In this document: positions 1-4,785 of the stretch, piece after piece
Layout of the letters: each line of letters opens with the position of its first letter
How positions within the stretch are numbered: position 1 is the stretch's first letter
NCBI GenBank assembly: GCA_001787455.1
Contig: MFXA01000051.1
Coordinates: 3,688-8,735 of the forward strand
Direction: 5' to 3'
Origin: Candidatus Peregrinibacteria bacterium RIFCSPLOWO2_01_FULL_39_12
Lineage (GTDB): Bacteria > Patescibacteriota > Gracilibacteria > UBA1369 > LOWO2-01-FULL-3
Length of the DNA stretch: 5,048 nucleotides
The notes under the pieces: generated by a model
The model's database searches: none
Seen by the model: the letters and a program-made list of their open reading frames with translations, nothing else
Told to the model about the DNA's origin: nothing
Translations under genes and position numbers: made by a program

Positions 1-43
1 TGAATAAATGCCTTGCCATAAGCAAAAATCTAAAATAAAAACT

Positions 44-72
44 TTGTAATATAAATCGAAAAACACTATACT
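44..72 (+). promoter_or_regulatory. Candidate sigma70-type promoter of the glycosyltransferase
   Basis: TTGTAA (44-49, 4 of 6 to the -35 consensus) and TATACT (67-72, 5 of 6 to the -10 consensus) are separated by exactly 17 bp. Transcription would begin near 79, giving a leader of about 97 nt before the ATG at 176. If this is right, the in-frame GTG at 74 lies upstream of the transcript and cannot be the start codon. In AT-rich DNA such pairs also arise by chance, so this is a moderate call. Confidence 0.45.
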
Positions 73-95
73 AGTGTCACTTTTCTTAAGCAATA

Positions 96-130
96 GACAC
101 AAGAAAAAATTTTATTTTTTTTCTTATGTC
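96..130 (+). other. AT-rich stem-loop in the glycosyltransferase leader
   Basis: The arms 96-109 (GACACAAGAAAAAA) and 117-130 (TTTTTTCTTATGTC) pair at 13 of 14 positions, with one C/A mismatch at 100/126, around a 7-nt loop. The outer end is anchored by GAC/GTC and the rest is mainly A-T. No U-tract follows on either strand, so it is not a standard intrinsic terminator. It sits inside the predicted 5' leader. GTGTC at 74-78 could pair with GACAC at 96-100 instead, so an alternative fold exists. Its role is unknown. Confidence 0.45.
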
Positions 131-175
131 CTACTCAATAAAAAGTTTTGCGAAGCAAAGCACCACAAAAAAATT

Positions 176-1303
176 ATGGACAACGAAACATTGAAACAAC
201 TACATCCTAAAGTATCAATCATAATTATTCATTATAATACTCCTCAATATTTGCAGACGTGCTTTGATGCCATATTGCAACAGACATATCAAAATATTGA
301 AATAATTTTTATAGATAACAATTCGCCGGCAAGCAGCTCCGAAGGAGTTGCTAATAAAGAAACGTCCGCCTTAGGCGGACATCCGGATAAAAGCGGGCTT
401 GAATTTATAAAAAAGAAATACGGAAATGTATCATCTGTTAAAATTGTTGCCAACGAAGAAAATATCGGCTTTGCACGAGCGGCGAACCAAGGTATTCGCA
501 TGGCGATAGAAAACACTGAAAATCCGGCAGATTACGTTGTAATTACAAATCCCGACATAATTTACACGCCTTCCTACTTTGAAATTATTATTGAGCGCAT
601 GGGCAAGGATCCAAAAATTGCCGCAATCACGGGGAAAGTTTACAAATATGATTTTGACAGGCAAAAACCTACGAACATAATTGATACGGTTGGAATTTTC
701 GCATACAAAAGCCGAAGATTTATTGACGATGGACAAGGCTTGATAGACGAAGGTCAGTTTGATAAAGAATGTGAAATTTTTGGAGTGTCCGGAGCATGTC
801 CTTTATACAGAAGGGAAGCGCTGGAAGATGTAAAAGTTTTGGAAGAATATTTTGACGAGGATTTTTTCATGTATAAGGAAGATGTGGATTTGTCATGGAG
901 ATTTTTGCTTTACGGATGGAAGAATTTATTTTATCCGAAAGCTGTTGCGTATCATGGTAGAGGCACAGGTGTACAACGCAGATTTTTCAATAAAGAAGTG
1001 CTTGCAATACGCAACAAATTAAGCAAATTTCAGAAACAGCATTCTTTTACAAATCAGCATTTGATGGAAGCCAAAAATGAACTTTGGTCTAATTTTTTCA
1101 TGGATTTTATCCCTATTATGATAAAAAAATTGGCTGTATTTGCGTACATAACGGTTAAAGAACCTTACCTTTGGATAAGTTACTTTAAATATCTTAAAAA
1201 ACTTCCAAAAATATTAAAAAAACGGGCAATCATCATGAAAAATAAGAAAATTTCCGCAAAAGAAATGAGAAAATGGTTTAAGAAACAATCTCAATATATT
1301 TAA
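176..1303 (+). CDS. Family 2 glycosyltransferase, WbbL/rhamnosyltransferase-like
   Basis: A GT-A fold enzyme expected to move a sugar from a nucleotide-sugar to a surface glycan or lipid-linked intermediate at the inner face of the membrane; donor and acceptor cannot be read from the sequence. Numbering from the ATG at 176 (375 residues), the first strand VSIIIIHYN is at 13-21, IDNNS at 46-50, the NPD metal/nucleotide motif that replaces DxD in this family at 125-127, GVSGA at 203-207, and the acceptor-side signature FFMYKEDVDLSWR at 230-242, with Glu235-Asp236 as likely catalytic acids, then YHGRG at 259-263. Hydrophobic stretches near 307-338 followed by a Lys/Arg-rich tail suggest peripheral membrane binding. 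An open frame runs upstream to a GTG at 74, but that 34-residue extension is Lys/Phe-rich, unlike the family, and overlaps a promoter and a hairpin, so the ATG at 176 is preferred. Neither start has a Shine-Dalgarno motif. About 25 residues (51-75) are inserted after IDNNS. Family certain, substrate unknown. Confidence 0.93.
   Translation: MDNETLKQLHPKVSIIIIHYNTPQYLQTCFDAILQQTYQNIEIIFIDNNSPASSSEGVANKETSALGGHPDKSGLEFIKKKYGNVSSVKIVANEENIGFARAANQGIRMAIENTENPADYVVITNPDIIYTPSYFEIIIERMGKDPKIAAITGKVYKYDFDRQKPTNIIDTVGIFAYKSRRFIDDGQGLIDEGQFDKECEIFGVSGACPLYRREALEDVKVLEEYFDEDFFMYKEDVDLSWRFLLYGWKNLFYPKAVAYHGRGTGVQRRFFNKEVLAIRNKLSKFQKQHSFTNQHLMEAKNELWSNFFMDFIPIMIKKLAVFAYITVKEPYLWISYFKYLKKLPKILKKRAIIMKNKKISAKEMRKWFKKQSQYI
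364..388. repeat. Palindromic element inside the glycosyltransferase gene
   Basis: GTCCGCC-TTA-GGCGGAC (364-380) is a perfect 7-bp GC-rich stem with a 3-nt loop, followed directly by the self-complementary octamer ATCCGGAT (381-388). The surrounding gene is AT-rich, so the composition stands out. The segment is read in frame and encodes part of a Ser/Gly/Asp-rich stretch (SALGGHPDKSG) at a position where family members normally have only a short turn. It resembles dispersed palindromic repeats that insert in coding sequence; only one full copy lies in this window. Confidence 0.6.
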
Positions 1304-1308
1304 GTCCC

Positions 1309-2160
1309 TTAGCGGAGGACATAAGGCAAAGCTTCAGCCAAATCACTCGCTGAAAAACAGTAGCCTTTTTGTTTATTTAAAAAATCGCCGGCGGCTCCCG
1401 TAAAATAAGCGGCGCATTTTGCGGCATCAAACCCGTCCAATCCCTGCGCTAAAAATGAGGCAGCTACGCCAGCTAAAACATCACCTGTTCCCCCGACCGT
1501 CATGCCGGCATTGCCTGTAAAATTTGTTTCCACAACGCCTTCCTCAGAAGACACATAATCCACATAACTTTTCAGCAAAACATTGATATGAAGATCCATG
1601 GACAGAGAACGTAAAAAAATAATAGACTTAGGATCTTCTTCGGTAACATGAATTTCGCGGTCAACCAAATTTTGAAATTCGTTTTGATGGGGAGTGATTA
1701 CAATCGGCTGTTGTAAAGGAAATTTTTCGATTTTTTTTAGGACCAGCATTGCCGCGGAATCAAGAACTGTCGGGATATGAAGATTTTTCACTATTTCTGT
1801 TACCGCAGACATAGTTTGTTCACGCTCTCCAAGTCCGGGACCGATAAGAATGCTCCCGCATTTTTTACCAAACTCAATAATATTTTCAGCATATCGTTCA
1901 GTCAAAAATTCACCAGGATATTTTTTTACGATAAAATCCGGATACATGCTTCTCGTACATTCGAAATTGCATTCGGGCACATATAAATAAACAACATCAA
2001 CGCCGCTATATAAAGCTCCCAGCGCGGACAAAATAGGTGCGCCGTAATAATCAATACTTCCGCCCACTATAAGCACACGACCGTTATCGCCCTTGTGCGA
2101 TTCGGGTCTTCGTTTTGGAAGAAACGACCTTGCCACCGATTTTTTTATTTCATTTAGCAT
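1309..2160 (-). CDS. nnrD: ADP-dependent (S)-NAD(P)H-hydrate dehydratase
   Basis: A cytoplasmic metabolite-repair enzyme that dehydrates damaged NADHX/NADPHX back to NAD(P)H using ADP, the reaction of the YjeF C-terminal/YxkO carbohydrate-kinase-like domain. At 283 residues it is the normal length for a stand-alone NnrD; the NnrE epimerase domain fused to it in E. coli is absent and is not elsewhere in the window. Motifs: HKGDNGRVLIVGGS at 22-35, a GA pair at 40-41 opening the next helix, LIGPGLG at 105-111, Asp134 in VLDSAAM, ITPHQNEF at 155-162, and the nucleotide-binding/catalytic signature NAGMTVGGTGDVLAG at 217-231, with Asp227 as catalytic base by family analogy. The ATG lies inside the last codons of eno (11-nt overlap) with no Shine-Dalgarno motif, so translation is probably coupled to eno. 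The stop is 5 bp from the stop of the convergent glycosyltransferase, leaving no room for a private terminator. Confidence 0.93.
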   Translation of the reverse strand: MLNEIKKSVARSFLPKRRPESHKGDNGRVLIVGGSIDYYGAPILSALGALYSGVDVVYLYVPECNFECTRSMYPDFIVKKYPGEFLTERYAENIIEFGKKCGSILIGPGLGEREQTMSAVTEIVKNLHIPTVLDSAAMLVLKKIEKFPLQQPIVITPHQNEFQNLVDREIHVTEEDPKSIIFLRSLSMDLHINVLLKSYVDYVSSEEGVVETNFTGNAGMTVGGTGDVLAGVAASFLAQGLDGFDAAKCAAYFTGAAGDFLNKQKGYCFSASDLAEALPYVLR

Positions 2161-3451
2161 TTTTATTTTTATAAAACGCCCTGCCTCCGATAAAATCAGC
2201 TTTATCCATGAGTCTTTCCTCGATTCTCAAAAGTTGATTGTATTTGCAAACACGATCGGTTCTCGACAAAGAACCGGTTTTAATTTGTCCGGTTTCCATT
2301 GCTACAGCCAAGTCGGCAATTGTTGTATCCTCGGTTTCTCCGCTTCGATGAGAAATTATACTAGTCCAGCCTGCTGATTTCGCCATTTTAATCGCTGAAA
2401 TAGTTTCAGTGATCGAACCGATTTGATTTAATTTAATTAAAATGGAATTCGCCGCCTTTTTTTCAATTGCTTTTTCAAGCCTTTTTACATTTGTTACAAG
2501 AAAATCATCCCCCACAACCTGGATTGTTTTACCGATTGCTCCCATCATTTTGTCCCAGCCTTCCCAATCGTCCTGCGCATGACCGTCCTCAATCGAAATA
2601 ATCGGATATTTGCGCAGTAAAACATCATAATATGAAACCAAATCTCCGCTGTTTAATTCTTCCGGTTTTCCATCAACTTTAATTTTATAAACCTTTTTCG
2701 CGTCATCGTAAAATTCACTTGCCGCGACATCCAATCCGATCATCACTTCTTTCCAAAGTTTATATCCGGCATGCTCAATCGCTTGTACAATAAAATCCAA
2801 TGCCGCCTCGTTTTTGCCCAGTTTTGGCGCAAAACCGCCTTCATCCCCGACACTTGTCGAGTGACCGCTATCTTTCAAAATGCCTTTTAAAGTATGAAAA
2901 ATTTCCGCGCCCATACGCAAAGCTTCTTTAAAATTCTTCCCGCCAACCGGCAAAATCATAAATTCCTGAATATCCAATCCACTATCCGCATGCTGTCCTC
3001 CATTGATGATATTCATCCCCGGGAGAGGCAAAGTTCGCGCTTTGCCGCCGCTCAAATATTCGTACAAAAATTCTCCGCGCTCATTTGCGCTGGCTCGCAC
3101 TACCGCCATTGAAACTCCCAAAATTGCATTGGCTCCAAGTTTGGATTTATTTTCCGTACCATCCAGTTCAATCATTTTTTTATCTATAGCTTCTTGATTT
3201 TCGCTGTCCATTCCGACTATCGCCGGCGCAATCAAATTCACCACATTATCCACAGCTTTCATAACTCCCTTCCCTCCATACCTTTTTTTATCGCCATCAC
3301 GCAATTCCAAAGCCTCATGCACGCCGGTGGAAGCTCCGCTCGGCACAATCGCCATCCCGCTTCCTTTTTCCGTAAAAACTTCAGCTTCCACAGTCGGGTT
3401 GCCTCGGGAATCCAAAACTTCGCGCGCAAATATTTTTGTAATTTTCGACAT
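2150..3451 (-). CDS. eno: Enolase (phosphopyruvate hydratase)
   Basis: Interconverts 2-phosphoglycerate and phosphoenolpyruvate in glycolysis; Mg2+-dependent, cytoplasmic, normally oligomeric. The 433 residues match the usual 420-435, and the N-terminus (IFAREVLDSRGNPTVE) is canonical, which fixes the start. Active-site residues are all present: Ser41 in the SGAST loop, His154 in GGQHAD, Glu163, Glu204 in GDEGGFAP (proton donor), Mg ligands Asp241, Glu288 and Asp315, the catalytic base Lys340 in IKLNQIG, His368-Arg369-Ser370 in SHRSGE, and Lys391 in GQIKTGSLSR. Small departures from common bacterial enolases are GGQHADSG for GGAHADN, EDGHAQDDW for EDGLAEDDW and GDDFLVTN for GDDLFVTN; none removes a catalytic group. 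It ends in TGA, which shows TGA is a stop here. It is the first gene of an eno-nnrD transcript. No Shine-Dalgarno motif precedes the ATG. Confidence 0.98.
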   Translation of the reverse strand: MSKITKIFAREVLDSRGNPTVEAEVFTEKGSGMAIVPSGASTGVHEALELRDGDKKRYGGKGVMKAVDNVVNLIAPAIVGMDSENQEAIDKKMIELDGTENKSKLGANAILGVSMAVVRASANERGEFLYEYLSGGKARTLPLPGMNIINGGQHADSGLDIQEFMILPVGGKNFKEALRMGAEIFHTLKGILKDSGHSTSVGDEGGFAPKLGKNEAALDFIVQAIEHAGYKLWKEVMIGLDVAASEFYDDAKKVYKIKVDGKPEELNSGDLVSYYDVLLRKYPIISIEDGHAQDDWEGWDKMMGAIGKTIQVVGDDFLVTNVKRLEKAIEKKAANSILIKLNQIGSITETISAIKMAKSAGWTSIISHRSGETEDTTIADLAVAMETGQIKTGSLSRTDRVCKYNQLLRIEERLMDKADFIGGRAFYKNKNAK

Positions 3452-3462
3452 ATCGGAAAAGT

Positions 3463-3468
3463 TTTATA
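3463..3468 (-). promoter_or_regulatory. Possible -10 element for eno-nnrD
   Basis: Read on the minus strand this is TATAAA, 5 of 6 to the -10 consensus, ending 11 nt before the enolase ATG. Transcription from it would start only about 5 nt upstream of the ATG, giving a nearly leaderless message, which would suit the missing Shine-Dalgarno motif. No good -35 lies at 17-18 bp (TTAGTC is the best). Another option is TTGAAA farther upstream paired with a poor TAGTCT. The same AT-rich bases also read TATAAT on the plus strand (3465-3470), so the assignment is weak. Confidence 0.25.
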
Positions 3469-3531
3469 ATTAACCTGCGATTACCAGACTAACATCGTGC
3501 AAACCCAATTTCAACAGATACTGGGGTTCCC

Positions 3532-3560
3532 TTGATAATAAACGGCAAATTTAGTATGCT
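3532..3560 (+). promoter_or_regulatory. Sigma70-type promoter of the MBL-fold gene and tRNA-Arg
   Basis: TTGATA (3532-3537, 5 of 6) and TATGCT (3555-3560, 4 of 6) are separated by exactly 17 bp. The start point would be near 3567, leaving about 27 nt of leader before the ATG at 3595. The TTG of the -35 is also the first in-frame start-like codon of the downstream reading frame, so translation cannot begin there if this promoter is used. GGGGTTCCC just upstream (3523-3531) is an imperfect palindrome of unknown meaning. Confidence 0.5.
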
Positions 3561-3594
3561 CCTTGCTGTATTTACTAACAATCAAAACTGGTTT

Positions 3595-4197
3595 ATGGAA
3601 GTTACATGGCATGGAGATACCTGCTTTACTGTAAAAGGCAGGGAAAAACAGGTGGTTATTAATCCAAATAAAGAAGCGGGGAATCTTAAAGGCAATGTGG
3701 TATTGCTAAGTTCCGAGGAGGAAGGCGGAAATATTGAGGTGGAAGGAAATCCGAGAAAATTCGATTGGCCGGGAGAATATGAAGTTGGAGGTATCCCGAT
3801 TATGGCATTTTTAGCATGGACAAAGAGCAAATCCAAGGAAGATGCTGGTGAAAAAGGCGATACAACATTGATTTTTCGCTTTGAGGTGGATGGGGTGAAA
3901 GTTTGCCATCTTGGGGATGTTGGACATGTTCTTACAAGTGATATGGTAAATGAAATCGGAGATGTGGATGTATTGATGATTAAGGCGGGAAAAGACAGCA
4001 ATTTGGACACGAAAAAGGCAACGGAAATTATAGAAGCGATTGAGCCGAGAATAGTGGTTCCGATGGGCTTAAATCCGGAAGCGGTCCTTAAAGATTTGGG
4101 TGCGGATAAAATTGAAAAACAGGAAAAATTTGTGATTAAAGCTGTGGCGGACTTGCCGGAATCCCAGATGCAGTATGTTCTTCTGGCTAAAGTTTAA
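3595..4197 (+). CDS. Metallo-beta-lactamase-fold protein lacking metal ligands (probable pseudoenzyme)
   Basis: The 200-residue protein follows the layout of UlaG-like/COG2220 Zn-dependent hydrolases: an opening strand MEVTWHGDTCFTV (usually WYGHSCF), a second strand ending in INPNKEAG (usually DP), DWPGEYEVGGIPI at 57-69, the conserved HLGDVGH at 105-111, a strand VDVLMIKAG at 124-132 and RIVVPMGL at 152-159 (usually IPMHY). The HxHxDH metal motif is missing: at 36-46 the chain reads VLLSSEEEGGN, where active relatives have a VSHxHxDH-type sequence. The last ligand His in PMH is Gly158 and the Asp of DP is Asn24. Hydrolase activity is therefore unlikely, although the fold appears intact. An open frame extends upstream to a TTG at 3532, but the family begins at the ATG chosen here and the TTG lies in the promoter. 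Acidic and Lys-rich, with no signal peptide. Probably co-transcribed with the tRNA that follows after 4 nt. Function unknown. Confidence 0.85.
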   Translation: MEVTWHGDTCFTVKGREKQVVINPNKEAGNLKGNVVLLSSEEEGGNIEVEGNPRKFDWPGEYEVGGIPIMAFLAWTKSKSKEDAGEKGDTTLIFRFEVDGVKVCHLGDVGHVLTSDMVNEIGDVDVLMIKAGKDSNLDTKKATEIIEAIEPRIVVPMGLNPEAVLKDLGADKIEKQEKFVIKAVADLPESQMQYVLLAKV

Positions 4198-4201
4198 ACA
4201 A

Positions 4202-4276
4202 GTCCCCGTAGTTCAATGGATAGAATGGAGGTTTCCTAAACCTTAGATGCAAGTTCAATTCTTGCCGGGGATACCA
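4202..4276 (+). tRNA. tRNA-Arg(CCT), reads AGG
   Basis: A complete cloverleaf can be folded. Acceptor GTCCCCG (4202-4208) pairs with CGGGGAT (4266-4272), including a terminal G1-U72 wobble. D arm GTTC/GAAT (4211-4214, 4223-4226) with an 8-nt loop containing GG. Anticodon arm GAGGT/ACCTT (4228-4232, 4240-4244) around TTCCTAA, with anticodon CCT at 4235-4237. The variable region is AGAT. T arm GCAAG/CTTGC (4249-4253, 4261-4265) around TTCAATT. Discriminator A at 4273 and encoded CCA at 4274-4276. U8 and the U33 before the anticodon are present. It starts 4 nt after the stop of the preceding gene; no strong private promoter is visible (TTGCCG at 4153 and TATGTT at 4174 have a 15-bp spacer), so it is probably cut from a shared transcript. 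Confidence 0.95.
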
Positions 4277-4282
4277 TATTAT

Positions 4283-4308
4283 AAGAAAACTTTAAGAAAG
4301 TTTTCTTT
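4283..4308 (+). terminator. Perfect stem-loop just after tRNA-Arg, possible terminator
   Basis: AAGAAAACTTT (4283-4293) and AAAGTTTTCTT (4297-4307) form a perfect 11-bp stem with loop AAG, 6 nt after the tRNA CCA. The 3' arm and following bases are T-rich (TTTTCTTTACTTT) but there is no clean U-run, and the stem has only two G-C pairs. It could end the transcript, stall RNase at the tRNA 3' side, or do both. The better intrinsic terminator is at 4468-4497. Confidence 0.4.
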
Positions 4309-4314
4309 ACTTTC

Positions 4315-4436
4315 AAAATATAGGTTATTCGCAAAAATTACATTCGCTTAGCTTCGCTTTTTTAATATGCAGGAAACCACGAGACCTCCACATTAAAAAA
4401 GCTACGCGCGCTCATGTAAATTTTTGCTCATATTTT
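4315..4436. repeat. 122-nt imperfect inverted repeat / structured non-coding element
   Basis: Three paired blocks nest in order: AAAATAT (4315-4321) with 4430-4436; a block from 4331 to 4343 (GC, A5, TTACAT) with 4414-4427, interrupted by one bulged A at 4420; and GCTTTTTTAAT (4356-4366) with ATTAAAAAAGC (4392-4402), perfect over 11 bp. Short GC pairs and mismatches fill the gap between blocks 2 and 3. The terminal loop (4367-4391) carries AGGAAACC and ACCTCCA, both complementary to the anticodon arm of the tRNA just upstream. No open frame crosses it. It could be a MITE-like palindromic element, a small structured RNA, or part of the 3' region of the tRNA transcript; sequence alone does not decide. 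Confidence 0.55.
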
Positions 4437-4467
4437 ATTTATAATTTTAAGAAAATTTTAACTTTGT

Positions 4468-4497
4468 CTGCTATATCTGATTCGATAGCAGTTTTTT
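4468..4497 (+). terminator. Intrinsic terminator upstream of hicAB
   Basis: CTGCTAT (4468-4474) and ATAGCAG (4485-4491) form a perfect 7-bp stem with a 10-nt loop, followed directly by six T (4492-4497). This is the classic layout on the plus strand and would end the transcript of the MBL-fold gene, tRNA-Arg and structured region before the hicAB promoter, 14 nt further on. The minus strand has no T-run after the stem. Confidence 0.7.
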
Positions 4498-4511
4498 CAG
4501 TATTTATTTTA

Positions 4512-4541
4512 TTGACAAAGTGCTATCAAAAATGATATCAT
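4512..4541 (+). promoter_or_regulatory. hicAB promoter
   Basis: TTGACA (4512-4517) is a perfect -35 and TATCAT (4536-4541) matches 5 of 6 positions of the -10, with an 18-bp spacer. Transcription would start near 4548, only about 10 nt before the hicA GTG, so the leader is very short and has no Shine-Dalgarno motif. The -10 is embedded in a palindrome that is a likely operator. Confidence 0.65.
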
Positions 4542-4543
4542 TT
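4524..4543. promoter_or_regulatory. Putative HicB operator over the -10 element
   Basis: AAATGATATCATTT (4530-4543) is a perfect 14-bp palindrome covering the -10. A further TATCA (4524-4528) faces TGATA (4533-4537) across AAAA, so the half-site occurs three times in 17 bp. HicB-type antitoxins commonly repress their own operon by binding palindromes at the promoter, which fits this placement. Binding is inferred. Confidence 0.5.
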
Positions 4544-4557
4544 AACTGCAAAGCACA

Positions 4558-4785
4558 GTGACAAACATAAACAAAAGAATTGGAAAGTTATTTAAGAGTC
4601 CGAATAACATATCGATCAAGGAATTACACATCGTTTTAAAATATTTTGGCTACAAATTGAGCAGAGTAAACGGCAGTCATTTCATTTTTAAGGACAGCAA
4701 AGGAGATACTCAATCCATACCAGTACATAACAGCAAAATAAAAAAACACTACATAAAAAAACTTTTAAAAATATTTTATGGATAA
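4558..4785 (+). CDS. hicA: HicA-family mRNA interferase toxin
   Basis: A 75-residue basic protein with the double-stranded-RNA-binding-like HicA fold. HicA toxins cleave mRNA and tmRNA, and the catalytic His sits in a GSH motif, seen here at 39-41 (VNGSHFIF). The helix before it (KELHIVLKYFGYKLSR, 21-36) and the IPVH strand (54-57) followed by a Lys-rich C-terminal helix also match the family. The roughly 15-residue N-terminal stretch before the core occurs in longer HicA variants. The start is GTG, since no ATG is in frame before the conserved core and the promoter lies immediately upstream. It overlaps the next gene by 8 nt, the usual toxin-first hicAB order. Composition is AT-rich and Lys/Ile-heavy compared with eno, consistent with an accessory, transferable module. 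Confidence 0.88.
   Translation: MTNINKRIGKLFKSPNNISIKELHIVLKYFGYKLSRVNGSHFIFKDSKGDTQSIPVHNSKIKKHYIKKLLKIFYG

Noticed and set aside
96..130. Intrinsic terminator of a gene before the window
   Set aside because: No U-run follows the stem on either strand.
74..175. GTG-initiated N-terminal extension of the glycosyltransferase
   Set aside because: The extra 34 residues are unlike the family, the region folds as a hairpin, and the GTG abuts the predicted -10, upstream of the expected transcript start.
2150..2152. TGA recoded as glycine, as in some CPR lineages
   Set aside because: Enolase ends at this TGA at its normal family length, so it functions as a stop.
3532..3594. TTG-initiated extension of the MBL-fold protein
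   Set aside because: The TTG coincides with the -35 box, and the family normally begins at the strand encoded from 3595.
3582..4010. 142-codon minus-strand frame opposite the MBL-fold gene
   Set aside because: Low-complexity Ser/Pro/Thr-rich translation with no recognisable domain, lying wholly antisense to a better-supported gene; likewise the plus-strand frames inside eno and nnrD.
4367..4391. T-box riboswitch reading tRNA-Arg
   Set aside because: The loop contains AGG complementary to the anticodon, but there is no T-box antiterminator sequence pairing with the tRNA 3' end, and the downstream gene is a toxin, not arginine metabolism.
4315..4436. CRISPR array or integron attC site
   Set aside because: There is a single inverted repeat with no regularly spaced direct repeats, and I see no attC core sites of the GTTRRRY/RYYYAAC type at its ends.
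4443..4457. Small AATTTT-AAG-AAAATT hairpin
   Set aside because: Only six A-T pairs in very AT-rich sequence; expected by chance.
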